Below are positions 32,913 through 41,313 of a stretch of 64,000 bases of DNA, one piece after another; position 1 is the first letter of the stretch, and each line of letters opens with the position of its first letter. Made by a program: the position numbers and the translations under genes. The notes beneath the pieces were generated by a model. It made no database searches. It was not told where the DNA came from and saw only the letters and a list, made by a program, of their open reading frames with translations. Source of the DNA: Aureliella sp046290675 (GTDB taxonomy: Bacteria > Planctomycetota > Planctomycetia > Pirellulales > Pirellulaceae); contig JBKAHA010000003.1 of assembly GCA_046290675.1 (NCBI GenBank), positions 62,001 through 126,000 of the forward strand, given 5' to 3'.

Positions 32913-34541
32913 ATGCGGTTGGTGATCGCTCTAACAGCGATTTTCTGTCTCGCACTTGCAAGGACGAGTCGTGCTCAAGAGAATCCCGCACCAACGGTCG
33001 GCTTGGCCGAAATGCAGCACCTGGCGGCAACAACGAACGTCGCCGATTGGGCGCATTGGGGGCCTAGCCCCGATCAATACTCGAGCTGGGGGACTCACTC
33101 GAATCGCCTTGTTCCCATTTATACGTTTGGGGGCAATCTCGATGCCGTCGCTGGAGAGCAGAGCTTGTATCGCGATGCAACCAAAATCCGTTCGCTCTAC
33201 GGTGCCCTACCGAAGGAGACGCTCAATCCTTCCGCCAACTATCTCGACCAGACAGATGTCTTTCGCCTGCAGCAACAAGCGGTAGCTGCTGGCAAGAAGC
33301 GCATTGTGCTGTTTGTGTTTGATGGAATGGATTGGCAAACGACTCGAGCGGCAGCGATTGCAAAAACGGGGACCGTGAGTTACCGGGAGGGGCGTGGGAC
33401 AGGGTTGCAGTTCCAAGACTATGCGAACGCGGAAACGGATTTTGGCGAATTCGTGAGTAGCCCGCACAACAATGGGACGAATGTTGATGTCAACAAGCAG
33501 CAAGTGTCGAACCCTGGAGGCACGATGCCGGGAGGGTACAGCCCCGATCGGGCTGGATCACATGCGTGGTCCACTCCCAAGAACCGGGAATACATCATCG
33601 GTCGTGATGAGCAATTAAAGCATGCCTATACGGATTCTGCCGCGTCGGCGACGTCCATGACCTCCGGTATCAAGACTTATAACAACGCGATTAATGTCGA
33701 TTTCTCCGGGCGGGAAGTCTTACCCATTGCCAGGACGCTTCAAGACCAAGGGTTCGCGGTAGGAGCCGTCAGCAGCGTTCCGTTCAATCACGCAACACCG
33801 GCTTGTGCCTACGCGAACAACGTGCACCGAGGGGACTACCAAGACATCGCCCGCGATATGCTCGGACTGCCGTCGGTTTTTCATCCTGGCGGACTTCCAG
33901 GGCTGGACGTCGTTATCGGCGCTGGATGGGGGGAAATGAAAGAAAAGGACGGAGGCCAAGGTGAGAATTTTGTCTCTGGGAATCGATATGTCACCGCGAA
34001 GGACATCAAGGACTCTAGAGCGGTGAACGGTGGTGACTACGTCGTCGTGACACGCAAAGCTGGAATGAGTGGAAGCAAGGTCATCCGGAACGCGGCTCGC
34101 CGAGCGAAGAAACAGAGCAAGGGGTTGTTCGGTTTTTTTGGGGTAAGCGGCGGGCACCTCCCATTCCAGACCGCGGATGGTGACTATGTGCCCGTTGCAA
34201 GTATCGGAAATGCGAAGGCGGCTGCTCCGGAGACATACTCGCCGGAAGACTTGAGCGAAAATCCCACCCTAGGAGATATGGCAATGGCCGCTATCGATGT
34301 GCTATCGGCGAAGTCGGACCAGTGGTGGCTTCTAGTGGAGGCCGGCGATGTGGATTGGGCTAATCACGCGAACAACCTCGACAATTCGATCGGCGCCGTC
34401 CTCAGTGGTGACGATGCTTTCGCCAAAGTCATGAACTGGGTTGATACGAACGGAGGCTGGAAAGATACCTTTGTCATCGTGACGGCCGACCATGGTCATT
34501 ATTTGGTCATCGATCAGCCTGAACGCCTCGCAGGTGAGTGA
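32913..34541 (+). CDS. phoA: Alkaline phosphatase (PhoA family)
   Basis: A 542-residue exported alkaline phosphatase that releases phosphate from monoesters. The signal peptide is MRLVIALTAIFCLALARTSRAQ. The first metal Asp is in VLFVFDGMDWQTT. The nucleophile is Ser242 in DSAASATSMTSGIKTYNN, very like the E. coli site. The second metal region is LVEAGDVDWANHANN, and TADHGHYLVID is near the end. The protein stops about 12 residues after that, so the C-terminal zinc histidine of E. coli (His412) has no obvious counterpart. The second His of DHGH may serve. ATG at 32913 was chosen for the signal peptide. PhoB control is likely but not shown. Confidence 0.93.
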   Translation: MRLVIALTAIFCLALARTSRAQENPAPTVGLAEMQHLAATTNVADWAHWGPSPDQYSSWGTHSNRLVPIYTFGGNLDAVAGEQSLYRDATKIRSLYGALPKETLNPSANYLDQTDVFRLQQQAVAAGKKRIVLFVFDGMDWQTTRAAAIAKTGTVSYREGRGTGLQFQDYANAETDFGEFVSSPHNNGTNVDVNKQQVSNPGGTMPGGYSPDRAGSHAWSTPKNREYIIGRDEQLKHAYTDSAASATSMTSGIKTYNNAINVDFSGREVLPIARTLQDQGFAVGAVSSVPFNHATPACAYANNVHRGDYQDIARDMLGLPSVFHPGGLPGLDVVIGAGWGEMKEKDGGQGENFVSGNRYVTAKDIKDSRAVNGGDYVVVTRKAGMSGSKVIRNAARRAKKQSKGLFGFFGVSGGHLPFQTADGDYVPVASIGNAKAAAPETYSPEDLSENPTLGDMAMAAIDVLSAKSDQWWLLVEAGDVDWANHANNLDNSIGAVLSGDDAFAKVMNWVDTNGGWKDTFVIVTADHGHYLVIDQPERLAGE

Positions 34542-34618
34542 GACTTGCGGGCAACGGTTTGGACAATAGTCATTGACCGGGTGGGAGCGAACATCGCAGT
34601 CGAGCGGGAAACGAAAAA

Positions 34619-34651
34619 GGACCCGCTTGGGTGGCTCGTCCAAGCGGGCCC
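34619..34651 (+). terminator. Terminator after alkaline phosphatase
   Basis: GGACCCGCTTGG and CCAAGCGGGCCC form a 12-bp stem with one A-C mismatch and a nine-base loop, with AAAAA before and TTT after. It lies 78 bases after the stop codon. Confidence 0.8.
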
Positions 34652-35372
34652 TTTCAACCGTGAAAAACGGGCCTATGGCTGTTTAGCCTTAATTGCTACC
34701 GCACTTTGGTAGCGAGCGCCTCTAAGGTCACGGGGCATCCGTGTTCGCGATAACCATCAGCAAGCTATCGCTGCTGAAGCGTGGCTATCTTCAACCTGCC
34801 CGCAGGAGGAAAATTGGGCAGGGGCACGTCCTTGCGTTGTTTCGAGCTCGAATCGCAAATTGAGGGCTGATGATTGTGTCATCCCTTGGGCTGCGAAAGA
34901 TGCTCAGGTAGACGGAGTGGCGACCTAGCTCCGCGACGGGCCTTGGTCTTATTGCCACAACGTTTTACTTTTGGGCTTTCGGGTATCGGAGTCCCGGTAT
35001 GGCATTTCACTGGTAGCAGTCCGCGTGCCATTGGCCGAAGAAATCTCATTCGCGGCCATTTTCTTCGCGAAGTAGGCTGCGTTCGCAGGGATTCGAGCCT
35101 CTCTGAAGGCTTTCTTGGCGTCCTGTGCTTGTCACTGAATGCTAGCTATCGTGCCGACATTCGGTGTGACTGGGGTTGGTGCAGCAGTGACTTGTAAGAA
35201 TTACAATCAGGTGCGTGCACTTTTTTACAATCTCACCTGGCGGCAAGTGTGAAGCTCGATGGCTGATGAGCTAGGCCTTGTCCCTACTCATTAGCTCCTC
35301 AGGCGGTTCGCAGTGTGTCTCAAAACTGCCGTTCGTCCGAAAGCGAATTCTGTCCGGTCAATGATTTGCAGT

Positions 35373-35408
35373 AGGTCTGCCCGTCTAATTAGGTTTGCCC
35401 GTCTAACT
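35373..35408 (+). repeat. 18-base tandem direct repeat upstream of the haem-binding protein
   Basis: AGGTCTGCCCGTCTAATT (35373-35390) is followed at once by AGGTTTGCCCGTCTAACT (35391-35408), with two mismatches. It ends 12 bases before the first possible start and 51 before the preferred one. Position and arrangement suit a transcription-factor site. The PhoB box period of 11 does not match. Confidence 0.8.
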
Positions 35409-35459
35409 AAGGGCTGCTGAGTGAACCCACAGGCAGTTCTCCACGAAAGGATAAGCAAG

Positions 35460-38400
35460 TTGGATTCCTCTCTTTCTAAATGTCGGTTCGTTGGTGCCGT
35501 ACTTCTGCTGTTTGCGGGTGCGATGCCAACTTCTCCCTGTCAGGCCGATGAGAATGCCGCGGCAGATCACTCGGTGGTGGAAGCGTTAATGCGCTTACCC
35601 AGTGTCGACCTGAGCGAGTTGCCCGAGCAGAAAAAGGCGGTGCTACGTTTCCTGACGCGAAGTGTGGGGACAGGCGATTACATACGAGTCGCGAAACAAT
35701 TTGGCGTGACCGAGCAGACTGAAGAGCTGACTGGCATGCTATGCGATCCCGAAGCGGGGACTCTGGCTGTCGAAGCAGCACGACTCTTGGTACGTGGAAA
35801 ACAGTTTGACGCCCTAAAGACGGTATTGGCGGGCGACTCCGTGCCAGCGGCGTCTGCAGCAACGGCACTTGGCTATCTCGAGCACCAGCGAGTCCACGAG
35901 TTGCTCTCGGAAAAATTCCTCGACAAGGGCGCTTCACCGCAGGTACGCATCGCTTCGGCGGTGGCCTTAGGGCGTACCGAAAACGGTCAGGAATTCTTAT
36001 TGTCGCAAGCCAAATCCGGCAACGTGCCAGCTTCGGCGAGGTTTGCCGTCCGCGATACCTTGCTAGCGTCTCGCAATGAAGCAATACGTCGATCTGCTGC
36101 GGACTTGCTTAACGATGTTGCGCAAACCAAAAGCAAGCCGCTGCCACCTATCAGCAAAATGGTTGCGATGCGTGGCGATGGGGAGCGAGGCAAAGAGGTG
36201 TTTCGAAGTGTTGGTACTTGCAACAAGTGCCACAAGGTTCTGGGCGAAGGGAAAGAGATTGGCCCTGATCTATCTGAGATTGGGAGCAAGCTCTCCCGTG
36301 AAGATATGTATGTTGCGATCCTAAACCCCAGCGCGGCGATCAGCCACAATTACGAAACGTACACGCTTCTCGATGCCGACGATCGTATTCTGAGCGGTTT
36401 GCTTATGAACCAAACCGATGAGAGCGTAACCATTCGTGATGCGGAAGGGATCGACCATTCTGTTGTCGCTGATGATGTTGTTAGCTTGAAGGTACAAGAT
36501 GTCTCATTGATGCCCGCTGACCTTCAGAAAGCGATGACGCTGCAAGATCTGACTGATCTAGTCGACTATCTCGTCCTACTTAGAAAGAAAGACGAAGGCG
36601 GGTTCAACGTCCTGGCTGGGCCAAAAGAAACCGTAAATCCAGGTCATGACCCGAACGATGCTGTCGCGGGGTTTGATATTGCCGAAGGTGTCCAGGTTGA
36701 GCTGTTTGCTTCCGAGCCACAATTGCTTAGTCCGACCAGTATTGATGTGGACGCGAAAGGTCGTGTCTGGGTGTGTGAAGCCGTCAATTATCGCCATTTC
36801 CGCAACCACCAGAACAAAGAGCGAGCCGAAGGTGATCGCATCCTCGTGTTGGAAGATACCGACGGCGACGGAGTTGCCGACAAGCAAACCGTTTTCTACC
36901 AAGACAAGGAGATTGATTCGCCGCATGGCGTGTGCGTGTTGGGGCAACAAATCATCGTCTCCGCGGGCGAAAACGTGATTGTCTTCACAGATGAAGATGA
37001 TGATCTCGTACCGGATTCAAAGCGTTATCTTTTCACGGGAATCAGTGGTGTTCAGCACGATCACGGCATCCATGCATTCAACATTGGGCCTGACGGAAAG
37101 CTCTACTTCAATTTCGGGAACGAAGGAAAGCAGCTTAAGGGGCCGAACGGTGAGACGATCATCGACCAAGCTGGCAATGTCGTCGACGACTCACGGAATC
37201 CCTATCAGCAAGGAATGGTTTTTCGGTGCAACCTAGATGGCAGTGAGTTGGAAACGCTAGGCTGGAATTTCCGAAACAACTGGGAGCTATGCGTTGATTC
37301 GTTTGGGACCATGTGGCAGTCGGACAACGACGATGACGGTAATCGTGGGACTCGAATCAACTACGTCATGGACTTTGGGAATTATGGTTACCGCGATGAA
37401 TTGACGGGAGCCAGTTGGCGTGCTGCACGAATTGGGCAAGCCGGCGAGATTCCACTCCAGCACTGGCACTTGAACGATCCTGGCGTGGTGCCGAATATCC
37501 TGCAGACTGGAGCGGGATCGCCGACCGGCATCTGTGTTTACGAAGGCGACCTCCTGCCAGAGCCATTTCGAAATCAGGTCATTCACACGGACCCAGGACC
37601 CAATGTGGTACGTGCGTATCCTGTTGAACTAGACGGAGCAGGATACCAGGCTTCGATTCGAAATCTGGTCAAGGGAGTACGTGATCCATGGTTCAGGCCC
37701 GTTGATGTTTGCCCGGCACCAGACGGGTCCTTGTTCATTGCCGATTGGTACGACCCAGGTGTAGGCGGGCACCGGATGGGTGATATCCAGCATGGTCGAA
37801 TCTTCCGCGTCGTACCTGAGGGACATCAGGGCTACAGCGTGCCCAGTTTGGAGCTGGACACGCCAGCGGGCGTCATGGCTGCTCTCGCGAGTCCAAACCA
37901 AGCTACACGGTTCCTGGCCCAGCAAGAAATCAGGAACCATCCCGAGCGATTCTCGTCTGCTCTTCAAGAGATGGCGAACGACGGATCGAGTGATCGGATG
38001 CGAGCCAGAGCGATCTGGCAGCTAGCGACGACCAGTACTAAGTCAAAGCAAGCCGTTGACCAGGCGTTGAAGGATGCGAATCCTGACATCCGCGTCGCCG
38101 GGGTACGCTTGGCAAGACAAATGAAATGGGATTCCTTGGATTTGGTCGAGAGAATGAAGTCTGACAGCTCTCCCCAAGTCCGCCGGGAGCTATTGATTTC
38201 ACTTCGGCATCAGAAGGATCCCGCGGCAGCCAAGTTGTGGGCTGAGTTAGCGATGCAACACGATGGGAAGGATCGTTGGTATCTCGAAGCTCTTGGCATC
38301 GCCGCGGATCAGCAATGGGATGCATGCTTCGACGCATGGCTAGCCCTGGCCGGAGACCAGTGGAATACCCCAGCTGGTCGAGATATTGTGTGGCGTTGCC

Positions 38401-38549
38401 GATCGCCCAAGGCTTGTCGCTATCTGAGTGAGATTATCAGATCGGTGAAGACAATCGAGGAACAGTATCGCTACTTCCGCGCGTTTGACTTTCACGAAGG
38501 CGAGCCGAAGCTTGAGGCGCTGAACGCATTGTTGAGCGCGGCAAGATAA
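35460..38549 (+). CDS. PVC-type haem-binding protein with dehydrogenase-like propeller
   Basis: A 1029-residue exported protein. From the N-terminus it has a signal peptide (FVGAVLLLFAGAMPTSPCQA), then HEAT-like repeats to about 225. A cytochrome-c-like module with CNKCH (Cys254, Cys257, His258) follows, of the kind usually at the end of these proteins (LGEGKEIGPDLSEIG, AILNPSAAISHNYETY). Next is the sorbosone-dehydrogenase-like propeller (about 400-800; FDIAEGVQVELFASEPQLLS, VCEAVNYRHF), then HEAT-like helices to the end. Substrate unknown. In the common planctomycete layout the haem module is C-terminal. The TTG at 35460 has AAAGGA eight bases upstream. GTG at 35421 is the alternative. Confidence 0.88.
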   Translation: MDSSLSKCRFVGAVLLLFAGAMPTSPCQADENAAADHSVVEALMRLPSVDLSELPEQKKAVLRFLTRSVGTGDYIRVAKQFGVTEQTEELTGMLCDPEAGTLAVEAARLLVRGKQFDALKTVLAGDSVPAASAATALGYLEHQRVHELLSEKFLDKGASPQVRIASAVALGRTENGQEFLLSQAKSGNVPASARFAVRDTLLASRNEAIRRSAADLLNDVAQTKSKPLPPISKMVAMRGDGERGKEVFRSVGTCNKCHKVLGEGKEIGPDLSEIGSKLSREDMYVAILNPSAAISHNYETYTLLDADDRILSGLLMNQTDESVTIRDAEGIDHSVVADDVVSLKVQDVSLMPADLQKAMTLQDLTDLVDYLVLLRKKDEGGFNVLAGPKETVNPGHDPNDAVAGFDIAEGVQVELFASEPQLLSPTSIDVDAKGRVWVCEAVNYRHFRNHQNKERAEGDRILVLEDTDGDGVADKQTVFYQDKEIDSPHGVCVLGQQIIVSAGENVIVFTDEDDDLVPDSKRYLFTGISGVQHDHGIHAFNIGPDGKLYFNFGNEGKQLKGPNGETIIDQAGNVVDDSRNPYQQGMVFRCNLDGSELETLGWNFRNNWELCVDSFGTMWQSDNDDDGNRGTRINYVMDFGNYGYRDELTGASWRAARIGQAGEIPLQHWHLNDPGVVPNILQTGAGSPTGICVYEGDLLPEPFRNQVIHTDPGPNVVRAYPVELDGAGYQASIRNLVKGVRDPWFRPVDVCPAPDGSLFIADWYDPGVGGHRMGDIQHGRIFRVVPEGHQGYSVPSLELDTPAGVMAALASPNQATRFLAQQEIRNHPERFSSALQEMANDGSSDRMRARAIWQLATTSTKSKQAVDQALKDANPDIRVAGVRLARQMKWDSLDLVERMKSDSSPQVRRELLISLRHQKDPAAAKLWAELAMQHDGKDRWYLEALGIAADQQWDACFDAWLALAGDQWNTPAGRDIVWRCRSPKACRYLSEIIRSVKTIEEQYRYFRAFDFHEGEPKLEALNALLSAAR

Positions 38550-38637
38550 GCAGGACGTTTTTAACGTGTGGTTACTATTTGTTACGCGAACTTCCGGCCT
38601 AGGGCGGAACCGTGATGGCCGATACGCAAAATTCGCG

Positions 38638-39144
38638 TTAGCGACGATTCCGCGATGAAAGGTACGCTGTGCGCGACGATAGCTCATCATTGTCTCGCTG
38701 CGTTTCGCGTTGCTCAGCCTGGTACTGCTTATGAATTGTTTTTTGGTTCAGGCAGTCCAACCGTTGGAATGCGGTTTGTGACTGCTCTAATGAGAGGTGA
38801 GCCTGCGCCATTTCGGCTTGGGCCTCCTTTAACAAGCCTAGTGTCCGGCCTTTTTCTTTCTCTAGGTACTCTCGGTACCGCTCTTTACGAGCCAACTCGT
38901 CTGGTGATGCGGAGGCTTCGGAGTGGTGCGAAACTGGCAGGTGCGAAACGGGCAAGTGCGAGTTGGGACCCGTGTTGGTGTTACTTGGGCGGTCGCGGAT
39001 CAGCTCGCCATACTCTGTTTCGATACGTTGGAGTTCTTCTTCGAAAGCGTCGGCTCTGAAGTAGGCCTCTTTGAGCTGGTTTGCGGAATGGGCTCGTTGC
39101 AGCTCGGCGAGCCTTTGAAGCCTCTGGATTCGTGTCTGTTTCAT
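38638..39144 (-). CDS. fliJ: Flagellar export protein FliJ
   Basis: A 168-residue, almost fully helical coiled-coil protein. The charged N-terminal helix (QRLQRLAELQRAHSANQLKE) and spacing match FliJ, the stalk subunit that couples the FliI ATPase to the export gate. It follows fliI by 29 bp. A non-helical insert near the middle contains the repeated SHLPVSHLPVSH, made by an imperfect DNA tandem repeat. FliJ sequences diverge quickly, so the name leans on context. It ends the flagellar run, convergent with the haem-binding protein gene. Confidence 0.82.
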   Translation of the reverse strand: MKQTRIQRLQRLAELQRAHSANQLKEAYFRADAFEEELQRIETEYGELIRDRPSNTNTGPNSHLPVSHLPVSHHSEASASPDELARKERYREYLEKEKGRTLGLLKEAQAEMAQAHLSLEQSQTAFQRLDCLNQKTIHKQYQAEQRETQRDNDELSSRTAYLSSRNRR

Positions 39145-39173
39145 TTGTACCTGCGTGCGTAACTTCGCTGTCG

Positions 39174-40520
39174 TCAGTTGGCGAGCTCATCGAGCTGCCG
39201 TGCAATCTGCGTTGCTTCGTAACGCTCTGTTGGTGTCTGCCTTAAGAAGTCATCTATTGCCGGCTTACAAGCAATCGCTTGGTCCACTCGCGGATTGGCT
39301 CCGTCTTGGTAGGCACCAATGTTGATCAAGTCTTCGTGATCACGGTAATCGCTGATCCGTCTTCGAATTCGCTGCGTCTGTCCTAGCGTTTCCTTGCTGA
39401 GAAGTCTGCTTTGAAGACGGCTAATACTGGCTGGGATATCGATTGCCGGGTAGTGTCCCTGCTCAGCTAAACTACGCGATAGCTGAATGTGTCCGTCGAG
39501 CACGCCACGCATGGTGTCTGAGATGGGTTCGTTCGGATCGTCACCTTCGACCAATACGTTATAGATGCCGGTGATTGATCCAACCCGCGCGTCAGGCAAG
39601 CAAACGGTTCCCGCACGTTCGACCAACTTCGGGAGGACTGCAAATACACTTGGTGGAAATCCTCGGGTCGCGGGTGGTTCTCCTGCGGCCAGGCCAATTT
39701 CTCGCTGAGCTTGAGCGCAGCGCGTGATGGAGTCGACCAAGAGCAGGACATGTTTGCCTTGATCTCGGAAATACTCGGCGATCGCGGTCGCTGTCTGAGC
39801 GGCCCGCAGTCGCCTGGCTGCAGGTTGTTCTCCGGTTTCGACGACGGTCACGCACTTGGGGCGAAGTGGTTCATCAATTTCATGTTCGAGAAAGTCTTGG
39901 ACCTCCCTGCCCCGCTCGCCGATCATACCTAGCACGACGACATCGGCTTCGGTGCCACGGGCAAGCATCCCAAGCAAGCTGCTTTTGCCCACTCCGGTGC
40001 CGGCGAAGATTCCGATGCGTTGGCCGCGACCTACAGTGAGAAACGAGTCGATCGCCCGTACACCGGTGTGAAGGACTTGATTGATTGGCACCCGCTCGGT
40101 TGGCGATAGCGGTCGTGGTGTTAGCGGCTGGCAGTCACAGGTTGCAATCGCACTAGAGCCTTCAAGCGGCCGTGCGTAGCAATCGACCACACGGCCAAGG
40201 AGTTCTTCTCCAACGGCAATAGAGGGAGTCACCGATTTCAGCGTCGCTCGAGCACCGATGGTGATGCCTCCCGTGCCAGCAAGTGGCGCGATAGAAAGTT
40301 CATTTCGGTCGGCCGCGACGACGATGGCTTCAGTGCTTTCTCCATTGGTGGTGGAGACAATGCAGTCGGCACCAACGGGCGCACGCAACCCTTGGAGGGT
40401 TATCGTTTGCGAACCGATCGACACGACGGTTCCCTCCAAGTCTGCCGCTATAGCATCACGCAACTTGCTCAACATTCGCTGTGCGTTGGGTATGGTTGGA
40501 AGTGTCTTCGATGCGATCAA
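39174..40520 (-). CDS. fliI: Flagellum-specific ATPase FliI
   Basis: A 448-residue F1-beta-like ATPase that powers flagellar type III export. The P-loop is GIFAGTGVGKSSLLGM. It also has VVVLGMIGERGREVQDFLEH, VLLLVDSITRCAQAQREIG and LSRSLAEQGHYPAID, all classic for FliI/SctN. The TTG at 40520 is supported by GGAG six bases upstream. The ATG at 40475 (MLSKLRDAIAADL) is the alternative but has no Shine-Dalgarno. It sits between fliH and fliJ, forming the ATPase-stator-stalk set. Confidence 0.96.
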   Translation of the reverse strand: MIASKTLPTIPNAQRMLSKLRDAIAADLEGTVVSIGSQTITLQGLRAPVGADCIVSTTNGESTEAIVVAADRNELSIAPLAGTGGITIGARATLKSVTPSIAVGEELLGRVVDCYARPLEGSSAIATCDCQPLTPRPLSPTERVPINQVLHTGVRAIDSFLTVGRGQRIGIFAGTGVGKSSLLGMLARGTEADVVVLGMIGERGREVQDFLEHEIDEPLRPKCVTVVETGEQPAARRLRAAQTATAIAEYFRDQGKHVLLLVDSITRCAQAQREIGLAAGEPPATRGFPPSVFAVLPKLVERAGTVCLPDARVGSITGIYNVLVEGDDPNEPISDTMRGVLDGHIQLSRSLAEQGHYPAIDIPASISRLQSRLLSKETLGQTQRIRRRISDYRDHEDLINIGAYQDGANPRVDQAIACKPAIDDFLRQTPTERYEATQIARQLDELAN

Positions 40521-40595
40521 GAATGTTCTCCGCCATGACCTGGGGACTGCGATGTTCAGTTTCGATTCTGGCAGCTGAATCGCTTTTGTGCGTCT

Positions 40596-41270
40596 TTAGC
40601 TGGTCAGCTGTTGCTCGAGTCGGTCGAGTTGACTCGACAGTTGGCAGTCGACAGTTCCACTATGGGATCGAATGCGGCATCCACCAATCTCAACCTCTTC
40701 TGTCGGAACGACTGGAATGGAATCGAAGATGGGTTGCGTTTCCGATAGCGTGTTCAGCAGAACGGTCGCTAGTTCGGCGTCGTCCGGGTTGACTTCCAAA
40801 CGTAGGTCACGTGCTTCTGCGGCGTGAAGAACGGCTCGATTGATCCAAGCCATCAGAATCCGTTCGCGATCAAGGGAGATTTCACTATCAAGCACCTTTT
40901 CCGCCATGCCCTTTGCGAGCGATACCGTTGTTCGCTTCCATTCTGCCAGCCATTCGCAAGTTGTCGTTTGCAATGTCTCTAATACCGACTCGCAGGCCGT
41001 GCGAAGTGACGCACCCTGCATCTCACTCAATTCGGTCGCTCTGCTTTCGACTCGCTCTTCGAACTGTTCCATCGCGTGAGCAAGACCCTGCCGTTCAGCG
41101 CTCAGCCGAAGTTCCTCTGCCTCGCGTTCGGCATTCGCCAGAATCGCCGCTGCTTCCGCATTCGCATTTGCCAAGGTTTGATCGGCCTGTTCTTGCAAGT
41201 CGAGCACGTTAAAAGACGATAGATCGTCCGATGGACCTTGAGTGCGAGCAGTTTTCAGAATCTTAACCAT
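40596..41270 (-). CDS. fliH: Flagellar assembly protein FliH
   Basis: A 224-residue protein with a long Ala/Glu-rich helix (about 30-100; QADQTLANANAEAAAILANA). The C-terminal domain resembles the stator/peripheral-stalk part of FliH (VSLAKGMAEKVLDSEISLD, then LEVNPDDAELATVLL and EIGGCRIRSHSGTVDCQLSS). FliH holds FliI at the export gate. AGGA lies eight bases before the ATG. It follows the fliG-like gene by 43 bp and precedes fliI by 75 bp. Confidence 0.9.
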   Translation of the reverse strand: MVKILKTARTQGPSDDLSSFNVLDLQEQADQTLANANAEAAAILANAEREAEELRLSAERQGLAHAMEQFEERVESRATELSEMQGASLRTACESVLETLQTTTCEWLAEWKRTTVSLAKGMAEKVLDSEISLDRERILMAWINRAVLHAAEARDLRLEVNPDDAELATVLLNTLSETQPIFDSIPVVPTEEVEIGGCRIRSHSGTVDCQLSSQLDRLEQQLTS

Positions 41271-41313
41271 CTAACAGTTCCTGCGGCCCGGCAGTGAGTG
41301 GATCGAATTGAGT

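Larger units (their letters stand above)
34542..35459. other. Long intergenic region between phoA and the haem-binding gene
   Basis: About 920 bases without a credible gene. It contains the phoA terminator and a hairpin GCTACC/GGTAGC (34695-34713). An 11-base imperfect inverted repeat lies at 35263-35302, and an 18-base direct repeat just upstream of the next gene. A plus-strand frame at 34874-35197 has no recognisable features. Confidence 0.5.

Noticed and set aside
32452..33033. Minus-strand open frame of 193 codons between ffh and phoA
   Set aside because: It overlaps the signal peptide of the phosphatase and the ffh start, is Arg/Pro-rich and has no recognisable domain.
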